This document shows, in pieces, positions 14,769 through 21,239 of a stretch of DNA of 21,239 bases. Source of the stretch: UBA7239 sp035430165 (lineage in GTDB: Bacteria > Pseudomonadota > Gammaproteobacteria > Pseudomonadales > UBA7239); contig DAOMGE010000045.1 of the NCBI GenBank assembly GCA_035430165.1, positions 1 through 21,239 of the forward strand, written 5' to 3'. Each line of letters opens with the position of its first letter. Positions within the stretch are counted from its first letter, which is position 1. The translations under genes and the position numbers were made by a program. The notes under the pieces were generated by a model. It had not been told where the DNA came from. It did not search any database and worked only from the letters and a program-made list of their open reading frames with translations.

Positions 14769-16598
14769 TTACCGGATCGACGCACGGCATTGCCAGCACT
14801 GCACGTAAATGTGATTGGGATCGTTCAACATTTGCAAATCCGCCAATGCTTTCATGGCCGGGAGTTTTGCCAGTGTGGCGAGCGCTGCTCGCCATTGTGC
14901 GGGCAACAGGCTGCTGGCACTGAAATCCTGCAACAGGGTTTCAAACGGGCTTAACTCGGGTTCCATGTAATCGGGTTGGTAATCTTTCAGTTTTGCGAGT
15001 CGTGCTGCAGCAGCAATCGCATCATCCAGTTCCCCTGTGTGATCCACCAGATGCAATTCTTTTGCGTGCGCACCTGTCCAAACGCGCCCCTGGGCAATGG
15101 CATCGATGGCTTGCGGTGTTGTATTGCGCCCATGTGAAACCAGCTGCAGGAATTGCTGGTAGGTAAAGTCGACACCTTGTTGCATGACACGCGCTGTCAA
15201 TTCGCTCATGGGACGATCAACCTGCATGGCATCGGCAAGCGCAGTCGTGCTATAGCCGTCACTGTGTGCGCCAATGCGGGACAGCGTGTTTTCAAACGTC
15301 GGAATGACACCGAATACACCGATCGAACCGGTAATGGTGGTGGGCGAGGCCCAGATTTCGTCAGCGCTCGCAGCGATCCAGTAACCACCGGATGCCGCGA
15401 CACCGCCCATGGAGGCGACTACCGGTTTGCCAGCTGCCTGTGCAGCCACGAGTTCCGAGCGAATCAGTTCCGAGGCAAACGCACTGCCACCAGGACTGTC
15501 GATGCGCAAGACAATGGCCGCGACCTGATCATCTTCCCGCGCGGTTTTTATCTGGTCGATAAGGGTTTCTGCACCGACCGTCCCGGGTGGTTGATGGCCG
15601 TCCATGATTTCACCACTGGCGTGAATGATGGCGATGCGCGGTTTTTTATCCAGTAATTTACTGGTGGCCTGGCGTGACTGGATATGCGCAAAATAATTTT
15701 CCACGCTGATGGTTTCAGCGTGATCGGCGTCCGTGAGTTCATCAATCTTGTCATCGGTCTCGCTGCGGGAAGCAAGCTCGTCCACCAGTCCGAAATCGAG
15801 TGCCAGTGCAGCAGCATTGTTCGCATGCGCAGCGAGTAGCGAGTCCTGCTTGTTGATGAATTCTGTCAGGCTGCCCGGCTCAAGATGACGCCGCTCTTCA
15901 ATGGCGTTGCTGTAGGCATGCCATTGCTCATTCATCCACTGTTGCAGGTTTTCCCGTGCTTCCGGTGACATATCATTGCGGACAAATGGCTCGATGAATG
16001 ATTTGAATTGTCCGGCGCGAAACACGTGGACATTCACCAGTAATTTATCCAGTAAATCTTTCATGTAGCTCTGGTAAGCGCCGAAACCGAAAACCTGCAC
16101 GCTGCCCATCGGGTTCATGTAAATCCTGTCGGCGGTACTGGCAAGAAAATATTGTGCCTGGCTGTAGTTATCGCCGACGGCAATCACCGGTTTGCCACTG
16201 GTTTTGAATTGCCGGATAGCTTCAGCCACGCTGGTGAGTTTGCCGAGGTCACTGCCTTCAAGTAAGCCGGGCTTGATGACGATAGCCTTGACGTGGTTGT
16301 CATTGGCTGCCCAGCGAATCGCGGACGTCATCTCACGCAACACCGTTTCTGCCGGTTCTTCTTCGCGTGACTGCATCAGGCTGTCCACCGGGTTGCCGTA
16401 AGTGCGTTGCTCGACAATGGCGTGCCCCGGTTCTACCAGTAACACCGCCTCGTCCGGCAGCTTGCCTTCGTGACCGATAAAGCTGGCGCCCAGGACAATC
16501 ACCACCACCAGCATCAGCAGGTTGGCCAGTGCTGCCCGCAGCCAACCCAGTGTACGCCACGGTAATACGAATACGATACGCAGGAATTTTTTTAACAT
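14769..16598 (-). CDS. sppA: Signal peptide peptidase SppA, long (67K) form
   Basis: SppA degrades cleaved signal peptides in the inner membrane. The 609-residue protein has one N-terminal membrane span (about 22-42) and two tandem ClpP-like domains, as in the long E. coli form. The catalytic dyad is K199 in RAGQFKSFIEPFVR and S403 in SMGGVAASGGYW, with DSPGGSAFASELIRSEL (367-383) just before. TGSIGVFGVIPTFENTL also fits. The gene begins 26 bases after the DUF2069 gene and is probably last in the arsC-wrbA-DUF2069-sppA group. It is convergent with rluB, with 21 bases between the stops and no strong terminator there. Confidence 0.97.
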   Translation of the reverse strand: MLKKFLRIVFVLPWRTLGWLRAALANLLMLVVVIVLGASFIGHEGKLPDEAVLLVEPGHAIVEQRTYGNPVDSLMQSREEEPAETVLREMTSAIRWAANDNHVKAIVIKPGLLEGSDLGKLTSVAEAIRQFKTSGKPVIAVGDNYSQAQYFLASTADRIYMNPMGSVQVFGFGAYQSYMKDLLDKLLVNVHVFRAGQFKSFIEPFVRNDMSPEARENLQQWMNEQWHAYSNAIEERRHLEPGSLTEFINKQDSLLAAHANNAAALALDFGLVDELASRSETDDKIDELTDADHAETISVENYFAHIQSRQATSKLLDKKPRIAIIHASGEIMDGHQPPGTVGAETLIDQIKTAREDDQVAAIVLRIDSPGGSAFASELIRSELVAAQAAGKPVVASMGGVAASGGYWIAASADEIWASPTTITGSIGVFGVIPTFENTLSRIGAHSDGYSTTALADAMQVDRPMSELTARVMQQGVDFTYQQFLQLVSHGRNTTPQAIDAIAQGRVWTGAHAKELHLVDHTGELDDAIAAAARLAKLKDYQPDYMEPELSPFETLLQDFSASSLLPAQWRAALATLAKLPAMKALADLQMLNDPNHIYVQCWQCRASIR

Positions 16599-16624
16599 GG
16601 AAGACTCATCAGGAATAATAAAAA

Positions 16625-17032
16625 TCAGGAATCACAGCTTTCTTGTGTGGTGGTATTGGCTACACGGTCTGCCTGTGCTTGCCAGCGCGCAAACAGCATG
16701 GTGCTTGTAAAAAGTGTTAGCACCAGTAATGACATGAAAATATAAATGCCACGATGCAATGGCTCTGCACAGCGATCAATGTAAAGCAGGAAATAGAACA
16801 TCAGCAGGAAGCACAACCAGATCGCGCTGCGAGCCCTTGATTGCAGGATGCCGGGTATATTCACGCAAAGCAGCGTGGTTTGCAGGAGCCACACTTGCCA
16901 ATGTGAAATGTCACGCAGGTAGAAATGGTCGACGGCAATGGAGACAACCAGCACCAGTAATAGCGCGAGCGTAAAAAGTCTCGCCTGTTGTGCGTGTTGC
17001 TGTACGTGCGGATGCGGCGTGGATAATTTCAT
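16625..17032 (-). CDS. DUF2069-like inner-membrane protein
   Basis: The 135-residue product has four hydrophobic spans (about residues 19-38, 45-61, 68-84 and 93-110) and a polar C-terminus. Its size, topology and place right after wrbA match the DUF2069 family of uncharacterised proteobacterial membrane proteins. The motif RARSAIWLCFLLMFYFL followed by a short loop is typical in style. The start is the ATG at 17032, which overlaps the wrbA stop as ATGA; an upstream in-frame start would overlap wrbA by about 57 bases. Function is unknown. Confidence 0.8.
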   Translation of the reverse strand: MKLSTPHPHVQQHAQQARLFTLALLLVLVVSIAVDHFYLRDISHWQVWLLQTTLLCVNIPGILQSRARSAIWLCFLLMFYFLLYIDRCAEPLHRGIYIFMSLLVLTLFTSTMLFARWQAQADRVANTTTQESCDS

Positions 17033-17637
17033 GCAGACGCCAGTTTTCTGGCAAGTGTTGCCACGCGTTTGCCCAGGGCCTGGCACAGGGCGATTTCGTC
17101 AGCACTCAAATCCTTGCTATCCGGTTTTGCCCAGTGTGATGCGCCGTAAGGTGTGCCGCCGGTCTGTGTAACATGCAAACTGTTTTCTGTGTACGGAATG
17201 CCGCTAATGAGCATGCCATGGTGCAACAGGGGTAGCATCATGCTGAGCAGCGTGCTTTCCTGTCCACCATGCAACGAGGCAGTGGAAGTAAATACGGCTG
17301 CCGGTTTTCCACTCAGTGCGCCGCTGGCCCAGAGGCCGGAAGTTCCGTCGAGAAAATATTTCATGGGTGCTGCCATGTTGCCAAAACGTGTCGGGCTACC
17401 GAGTATGAGGCCGGCACAATCACGCAGGTCTGCTTCGGTGCAATAGACGGCGCCTTCCGCAGGAATTGCAGGGGCAACAGCCTCACATTCCGTTGATACG
17501 GCTGGCACAGTGCGCAAACGCGCTTCCACGCCCGTTACTTGCGCAATGCCACGCGCAATCTGCTGCGCCATGGCAGCTGTCGCGCCAAAGCGGCTGTAAT
17601 ACAGGACGAGTACGTAGGGTGATGCAGCGGATGTCAC
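17029..17637 (-). CDS. wrbA: NAD(P)H:quinone oxidoreductase, WrbA type
   Basis: WrbA proteins are FMN-dependent, two-electron quinone reductases thought to protect against quinone redox cycling. The 202-residue protein shows the flavodoxin-like FMN loop in YYSRFGATAAMAQQIARG (13-30), the SPTRFGNMAAPMKYFLD motif (81-97) and STASLHGGQESTL (118-130), all diagnostic. It overlaps arsC by 4 bases (ATGA at 17634-17637) and the DUF2069 gene by ATGA, so the three genes are tightly coupled. Confidence 0.95.
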   Translation of the reverse strand: MTSAASPYVLVLYYSRFGATAAMAQQIARGIAQVTGVEARLRTVPAVSTECEAVAPAIPAEGAVYCTEADLRDCAGLILGSPTRFGNMAAPMKYFLDGTSGLWASGALSGKPAAVFTSTASLHGGQESTLLSMMLPLLHHGMLISGIPYTENSLHVTQTGGTPYGASHWAKPDSKDLSADEIALCQALGKRVATLARKLASA

Positions 17638-17984
17638 AGGATCTCCAGCACTTTTTCAGGGGGTCTGCCCACAACGGCCTTGCTGCCGTTGATAAAAACC
17701 GGTCGTTCAATCAGGCGCGGATATTTACACATCGCATCAATCAGTTCGGCGTCTTTCAGGCGGGGATTGTCCAGGCCGAGTGACTTGTATTCGTCCTCAC
17801 CCTTGCGCAATAAAGTGCGTGCGGATACGCCCAGTTTTTTCAGTACAACTTTCAGGGTTTTTGCATCCGGCGGATTGTCGATATACAGGACAATATCGGG
17901 CCTGATGCCGTGTTCTTCAAGGAGGGCGAGTGCTTGCCTGGATTTGGAGCAGCGCGGATTGTGATAAAAGCTTGTCATCGTCAT
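17634..17984 (-). CDS. arsC: ArsC-family arsenate reductase (YfgD-like, glutaredoxin-dependent)
   Basis: The 116-residue product is a thioredoxin-fold ArsC-family protein. The catalytic cysteine is C12 in HNPRCSKSRQAL, and ERPVFINGSKAVVGRPPEKVLEIL at the end is the conserved closing segment. True arsenate reduction with glutaredoxin and glutathione is possible, but no ars genes (arsB, arsR) are near. Such stand-alone ArsC/YfgD proteins next to wrbA are common in gammaproteobacteria and may have another thiol role. The start is MTMTSF; the second methionine is a possible alternative. It is the first gene of the minus-strand group and divergent from the thioredoxin-like lipoprotein gene. Confidence 0.92.
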   Translation of the reverse strand: MTMTSFYHNPRCSKSRQALALLEEHGIRPDIVLYIDNPPDAKTLKVVLKKLGVSARTLLRKGEDEYKSLGLDNPRLKDAELIDAMCKYPRLIERPVFINGSKAVVGRPPEKVLEIL

Positions 17985-18034
17985 GTCGCGTTGTTAAGGT
18001 TGGTGTGAAAGGACGTTCGCTACAATAGCAGAAT

Positions 18035-18050
18035 CACAATAACAGTTGTG
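18035..18050. promoter_or_regulatory. Dyad CACAA-N6-TTGTG between arsC and the TlpA-like gene
   Basis: CACAATAACAGTTGTG is a perfect 5-bp inverted repeat with a 6-base centre, just before the ribosome binding site of the TlpA-like gene. A -10-like TACAAT (18021-18026) with a weak TTGGTG 15 bases upstream is the best promoter candidate for that gene. The dyad could be an operator or only a leader hairpin. Confidence 0.3.
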
Positions 18051-18064
18051 GAATGGAGGTAGTC

Positions 18065-18538
18065 ATGCGAAGTCAGGTCGTGTCAGGTGTAGTCCTGCAG
18101 AAAATCATCCTGCTAACCTTTGTATTGTTGTTATCCGCTTGCCACAAACAGCCGCCAGCGACAATTGCCTTGCAAGACGGCAATATCCTGCAGCCCGAGG
18201 CGTGGGCCGGTAAGTGGGTTTATATCAATTACTGGGCGGAATGGTGTGGCCCCTGCAAGGAAGAAATCCCGCAACTGAACCAGTACGCGGCCAATACTGC
18301 CGATGTGCTGGTGCTGGGCGTGAATTTTGACAATGTGCGCGATACGAAACTGCTGGCCCAGATCAACAAATTCCACATCACCTTCCCGGTGGTGATCAGT
18401 GATATCCAGACCGTGTTCAAGCATGAAGTGCCGCAGCAATTGCCAGCAACGGTTGTTATCAATCCACAGGGTAAAATTGTGACGACCTTGCATGGGCCAC
18501 AAACCGTTGGCAGTCTGGCACAAGCGCGCACGATGTAA
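18065..18538 (+). CDS. TlpA/thioredoxin-like lipoprotein
   Basis: The 157-residue product has a lipoprotein signal (lipobox LSAC, lipidated C26) followed by HKQ. With no aspartate at +2 it probably goes to the outer membrane if the E. coli rule applies. The thioredoxin fold has the active site WAEWCGPCKEEIPQL (C61, C64) and the cis-proline in QLPATVVINPQG. This suggests a periplasmic thiol:disulfide reductase of the TlpA type; partners are unknown. I chose the ATG at 18065, right after GGAGG (18055-18059). An upstream ATG at 18053 would place that sequence inside the gene. Confidence 0.93.
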   Translation: MRSQVVSGVVLQKIILLTFVLLLSACHKQPPATIALQDGNILQPEAWAGKWVYINYWAEWCGPCKEEIPQLNQYAANTADVLVLGVNFDNVRDTKLLAQINKFHITFPVVISDIQTVFKHEVPQQLPATVVINPQGKIVTTLHGPQTVGSLAQARTM

Positions 18539-18565
18539 AGGCTTGGGCTGTGGTAGCGTGGTCGC

Positions 18566-19285
18566 CTAGCCGCCCAGGTAAGCCGTTTTGACAGCGGGAT
18601 CGTGCAGCAGTGCCTGTGCGTCCCCCTGCAAGGTGATCTCGCCGTGTTCCATGACGTAGGCGCGATTCGCCAGTGACAACGCTGCCTGCGCATTCTGTTC
18701 AACCAGCAATACGCTGACACCTTCGCGATTGATGGTCTGGATCACCTCAAGGATTTTCTGCACCAGTAATGGCGCCAGACCCATGCTGGGTTCGTCCAGC
18801 AGCAACAGGGCCGGTTTTGATAACAGGGCCCGCGCCATCGCCACCATCTGTTGTTCGCCACCCGACAAGGTGCCTGCTGTCTGGTGCTGCCTTTCTGCGA
18901 GTCTTGGAAACAGCGTCATGGCATGTGCAAGATCCTGTTTCACCGCTGCGTGGTCAGCGCGGTGGTAGGCGCCCATTTTCAGGTTTTCCAGTACGGTCAT
19001 GTGCGGAAAAATACCGCGACCTTCCGGAACCAGTGCGAGTCCTTGTGACGGCAAGCTGTGCGCGTCGACGCGTGTGATATCGCGCTGTGCGAAGCTAATG
19101 CTGCCAGCTGTGGCTTTCAATAAACCGGCGACCGATTTCAGTAACGTCGTCTTGCCGGCACCGTTAGCACCAATCAGGCAAACGAGTTCACCGGGCATGA
19201 CGTGCAGTGAAACATTGCGCACAGCCTGGATGGCGCCGTAGCGCACATCCAGTTGTTGAATATCCAGTAATGCGGTGGGAGTCAT
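18566..19285 (-). CDS. livF: Branched-chain amino acid-type ABC transporter ATPase LivF
   Basis: LivF is one of the two ATPase subunits of HAAT-family importers for branched-chain amino acids, amides or aromatic acids. It has Walker A GANGAGKT (39-46), the LivF hallmark VPEGRGIFPHMTV, the signature LSGGEQQ (140-146), Walker B LLLLDEPS (160-167) and VEQNAQAALSLANRAYVME. I start at the ATG at 19285, giving 239 residues. The frame is open 26 codons further, but that stretch is a palindromic repeat. No livG, livH, livM or livK is in the window; the gene lies after an acyl-CoA ligase, so the substrate may be an organic acid. Confidence 0.95.
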   Translation of the reverse strand: MTPTALLDIQQLDVRYGAIQAVRNVSLHVMPGELVCLIGANGAGKTTLLKSVAGLLKATAGSISFAQRDITRVDAHSLPSQGLALVPEGRGIFPHMTVLENLKMGAYHRADHAAVKQDLAHAMTLFPRLAERQHQTAGTLSGGEQQMVAMARALLSKPALLLLDEPSMGLAPLLVQKILEVIQTINREGVSVLLVEQNAQAALSLANRAYVMEHGEITLQGDAQALLHDPAVKTAYLGG

Positions 19286-19310
19286 TGCAGGTGTCTTTGA
19301 AATCGGTGGA

Positions 19311-19362
19311 AACCCTCTCCCGCTGCGGGGAGAGGGTGCCGCGACAGCAGCGGGTGAGGGCA
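19311..19362. repeat. REP-like palindromic element
   Basis: A 10-bp perfect stem, ACCCTCTCCC (19312-19321) with GGGAGAGGGT (19328-19337), is followed by a GGGTGAGGG arm (19352-19360). This CCCTCTCCC/GGGAGAGGG/GGGTGAGGG style is that of interspersed repeats found between genes in many proteobacteria. It lies between the acyl-CoA ligase and livF and may form a stabilising hairpin in their shared transcript. Only one copy is in the window, so its repeated nature is inferred. Confidence 0.7.
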
Positions 19363-19363
19363 C

Positions 19364-21004
19364 TTATTTCGCTGCTTTTTCCTGGTCGGCGTATTCATCT
19401 GCCAATTCACGCAGTTTGTTCTTCGCAACTTTTTCCAGCGTGGCGCGTGGCATTTCCTGCAGGAAGTACACGGCGCGCGGACGCTTGAAATCGGCCAGGC
19501 CGTCCTTGCAGCCGTCCATGATTTTCTGGCGAATTTCATCTTCGCTCAGTTGTGTCCACGGGCTCTTGATGGCAAAAACCACGGGCACTTCGTCGAGCAT
19601 GTCATGTTTCTGCGCGACGACAGCGTGTTCATCGAGTACACCCATGCCGAGCAGGTTGCCGATGAATTCTTCGACCTGGCGGGCAGACACGTTTTCCGCG
19701 CCGACTTTCAGCACATCCTTGTCGCGATCGGCAAAATACATGTAGCCATCGGCTTCCTGACGCGCCATGTCGCCGGTCTGGAACCAGCCGTCTTCCGTGA
19801 AGGATTTTTTCATCGCTTCCGGATTTTTGTAGTACTCGAGGAACAACTGGATGCCGCGCGTGCCGCGTACGTACAGATCACCGTTTTCACCGATCTCGCA
19901 ATACTTGCCGGTTTCTGCGTTGATGATGGCGTATTCATAACCCGGTGTCGGCACGCCGATATTCATCTCCGGTGAATCCTGCAGGATGTCGGAACGCGTG
20001 GCGTGTGTAACCGTTTCGGTCATGCCCCAGGTGGCGAATGACGTGACTTTGAAATGCTGTTCGATCAGGTGCAGCTTCACGCCGGTCGACCAGGTTTTGT
20101 AATGGTGTTCCGGTACAGCTTGTGAAAACAGCGCCTTGATGGTGAACGGGATCATCGATGCGCGCGTCACTTTATGCTTCAGCGAGATTTCCCAGAATTT
20201 ACTGGACGAGAATTTCGGTTGCAGCACCACAGTGCCGCCACACCACATCATGCTCCAGAAGCTCCAGCTCTGTGCGTTGACGTGGAAACAGGGCAGGAAC
20301 ACGATGTAGACATCGTCGGATGTCATCAGCAGGTTTTGTGAACCGGTGCGGCCGCCCCACAAAGCGTTGGCATGGGTGTGGACTACCGCTTTCGGGCGCG
20401 ATGTAGTGCCCGAGGTGTACTGGATGCCGACGGGCAGCATCGGCTCGGCCGGGCGCACAGGCGCTTCCTTGCCGTGGCCGTACAAACTGCTCCAGCGTGG
20501 GTAGTTGGCGGCAAATGCCGCTTCTTCAGCAGACGGTGCTTCACCGGAGTTGTCGTCCAGCACGATGAACCACGGCAGGCTCTTCGCGTTGTCCGCCAGC
20601 GCCTGGATGAATTTGGGTTGGGTGATGCAGCCGACAGCGCCCGAGTGTTCTGCGAAATAGGTCAGCTCATCGCCTACGCAGCGGGTGTTGGTGGTAACGG
20701 CTACCGAGCCAACGATAGAAGACGCGTACCACGCGATCATCATCTCCGGGCTGTTTTCCGCATGGATCAGCAGCTTGTCACCTTTCTTCACGCCTTTCGC
20801 GATCAGGCCGCAGGCCACTTCATTGATCTCCGCCCAGAACTGGCTGTAGGTCCAGGTTCTGGTTTCGCCATCCTTGGGTTCCCAGATCAGGTAAGCCTTG
20901 TCCGGGGTCTGGTTCGCCCAGAGTCTGGCCAGCCAGGGCACATCCTTGCCGGCAAAGGTGTAGAACTCGGAAGAGTACTGCGCATTGATCTGTGGTGCTG
21001 TCAT
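19364..21004 (-). CDS. AMP-forming acyl-CoA synthetase, CaiC-like
   Basis: The 546-residue enzyme activates a carboxylic acid with ATP to an acyl-AMP and then an acyl-CoA. The P-loop motif is YTSGTTSRPKAVVHTH (196-211), with the SRPK form seen in CaiC (carnitine/crotonobetaine CoA ligase). TWGMTETV, DGWFQTGDMA and DRDKDVLKVGAENVS follow in order. The catalytic lysine is probably K525 in PRATLEKVAKNKLR, where the usual glycine before it is glutamate. The substrate cannot be read from the sequence. AAGGAAG lies a few bases before the ATG. livF follows after 78 bases, which suggests uptake and activation of the same compound. Confidence 0.93.
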   Translation of the reverse strand: MTAPQINAQYSSEFYTFAGKDVPWLARLWANQTPDKAYLIWEPKDGETRTWTYSQFWAEINEVACGLIAKGVKKGDKLLIHAENSPEMMIAWYASSIVGSVAVTTNTRCVGDELTYFAEHSGAVGCITQPKFIQALADNAKSLPWFIVLDDNSGEAPSAEEAAFAANYPRWSSLYGHGKEAPVRPAEPMLPVGIQYTSGTTSRPKAVVHTHANALWGGRTGSQNLLMTSDDVYIVFLPCFHVNAQSWSFWSMMWCGGTVVLQPKFSSSKFWEISLKHKVTRASMIPFTIKALFSQAVPEHHYKTWSTGVKLHLIEQHFKVTSFATWGMTETVTHATRSDILQDSPEMNIGVPTPGYEYAIINAETGKYCEIGENGDLYVRGTRGIQLFLEYYKNPEAMKKSFTEDGWFQTGDMARQEADGYMYFADRDKDVLKVGAENVSARQVEEFIGNLLGMGVLDEHAVVAQKHDMLDEVPVVFAIKSPWTQLSEDEIRQKIMDGCKDGLADFKRPRAVYFLQEMPRATLEKVAKNKLRELADEYADQEKAAK

Positions 21005-21071
21005 GGTTGCTTCCTTAACAAGGTCGGTAGTTGAAGGTAAAAATCAAGCTGGGAATTTGTGATGGCGGGAT

Positions 21072-21085
21072 TGTAAACGTTTCCG
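21072..21085. promoter_or_regulatory. LacI-family-like operator upstream of the acyl-CoA ligase
   Basis: TGTAAACGTTTCCG centres on the palindrome AAACGTTT (21075-21082) and differs at two positions from the perfect dyad TGTAAACGTTTACA. LacI/PurR-type regulators bind sites with such a central CG. It lies about 70 bases before the ligase start and 120 before the rightward gene at the edge. I see no other clear feature in the 200 bases between the two starts. Confidence 0.35.
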
Positions 21086-21205
21086 AAGAGGGTGCTACAT
21101 GGCAAAAGGGTGGATACAGGAATAGCCCAATGCCTTGCTGACAGAAAGACGTCATCAGCTTGTTGTAGAGTGTTGCCTGATTTGGTGGCCAACAGGGAAA
21201 GCATT

Positions 21206-21239
21206 ATGGGAGCAGTACGCAAGATCGGGTGGGGGTTGC
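21206..21239 (+). CDS. Start of an unidentified gene running off the right edge
   Basis: An ATG at 21206 stands 7 bases after AGGGA (21194-21198) and opens a frame MGAVRKIGWGL to the window end. The basic residues followed by hydrophobic ones could be the start of a signal peptide. Eleven codons are too few to name it or to be certain it is real. Confidence 0.35.
   Translation, partial: MGAVRKIGWGL

Noticed and set aside
19286..19363. Upstream start for livF
   Set aside because: The added residues come from the palindromic repeat, and the ATPase similarity begins only at the ATG at 19285.
1..21239. CRISPR array, insertion sequence, integrase, tRNA or rRNA
   Set aside because: I saw no regular spaced repeats, transposase or integrase motifs, target-site duplications or RNA gene sequences.

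Overview
The window looks like chromosomal core genome of a proteobacterium, most likely a gammaproteobacterium. The grounds are the scpA-scpB-rluB order, the long (67K-type) SppA, an arsC-wrbA-DUF2069 block beside a TlpA-like lipoprotein, CysZ and a CysG-type siroheme synthase, and an SSB with the DDDIPF tail. The stand-alone soluble RsxB resembles the betaproteobacterial type, so I cannot fix the order. I see no phage, transposase, integron, CRISPR array, rRNA or tRNA.

Layout. (1) 1-2314, minus strand: moaC-moaD-moaE (molybdopterin synthesis), then a GT-C-like membrane glycosyltransferase coupled to moaE by an ATGA overlap and running off the left edge. (2) 2315-3014: ssb, divergent from moaC, with a LexA-box-like site upstream and a strong terminator downstream. 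(3) 3139-5013: a MoxR-type AAA+ ATPase followed closely by cysZ, then a convergent small secreted helical protein. (4) 5135-8946: topA with a good promoter, then a siroheme synthase that is shortened at two places. (5) 8943-11758, minus strand: an alpha/beta hydrolase, rsmE and a soluble RsxB with a long helical tail. (6) 11834-14747: a sigma70 promoter with scpA-scpB-rluB. (7) 14769-17984, minus strand: arsC, wrbA, a DUF2069 membrane protein and sppA. (8) 18065-18538: a TlpA/thioredoxin-like lipoprotein. (9) 18566-21004, minus strand: a CaiC-like acyl-CoA ligase, a REP-like palindrome and livF. The first codons of a plus-strand gene lie at the right edge.

How the genes fit together. Several themes recur: sulfur assimilation around topA (CysZ for sulfate entry, siroheme for sulfite reductase), Fe-S, thiol and flavin redox proteins (RsxB, ArsC, WrbA, TlpA), chromosome maintenance (SSB, TopA, ScpAB) and rRNA modification (RsmE, RluB).

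The most unusual items are the eroded siroheme synthase, whose uroporphyrinogen methyltransferase half is cut off and lacks its active-site lysine; the RsxB with about 200 extra residues; the MoxR ATPase next to cysZ instead of a VWA partner; and the glycosyltransferase coupled to moaE. I found no obviously new multi-gene system. These four are the best leads.
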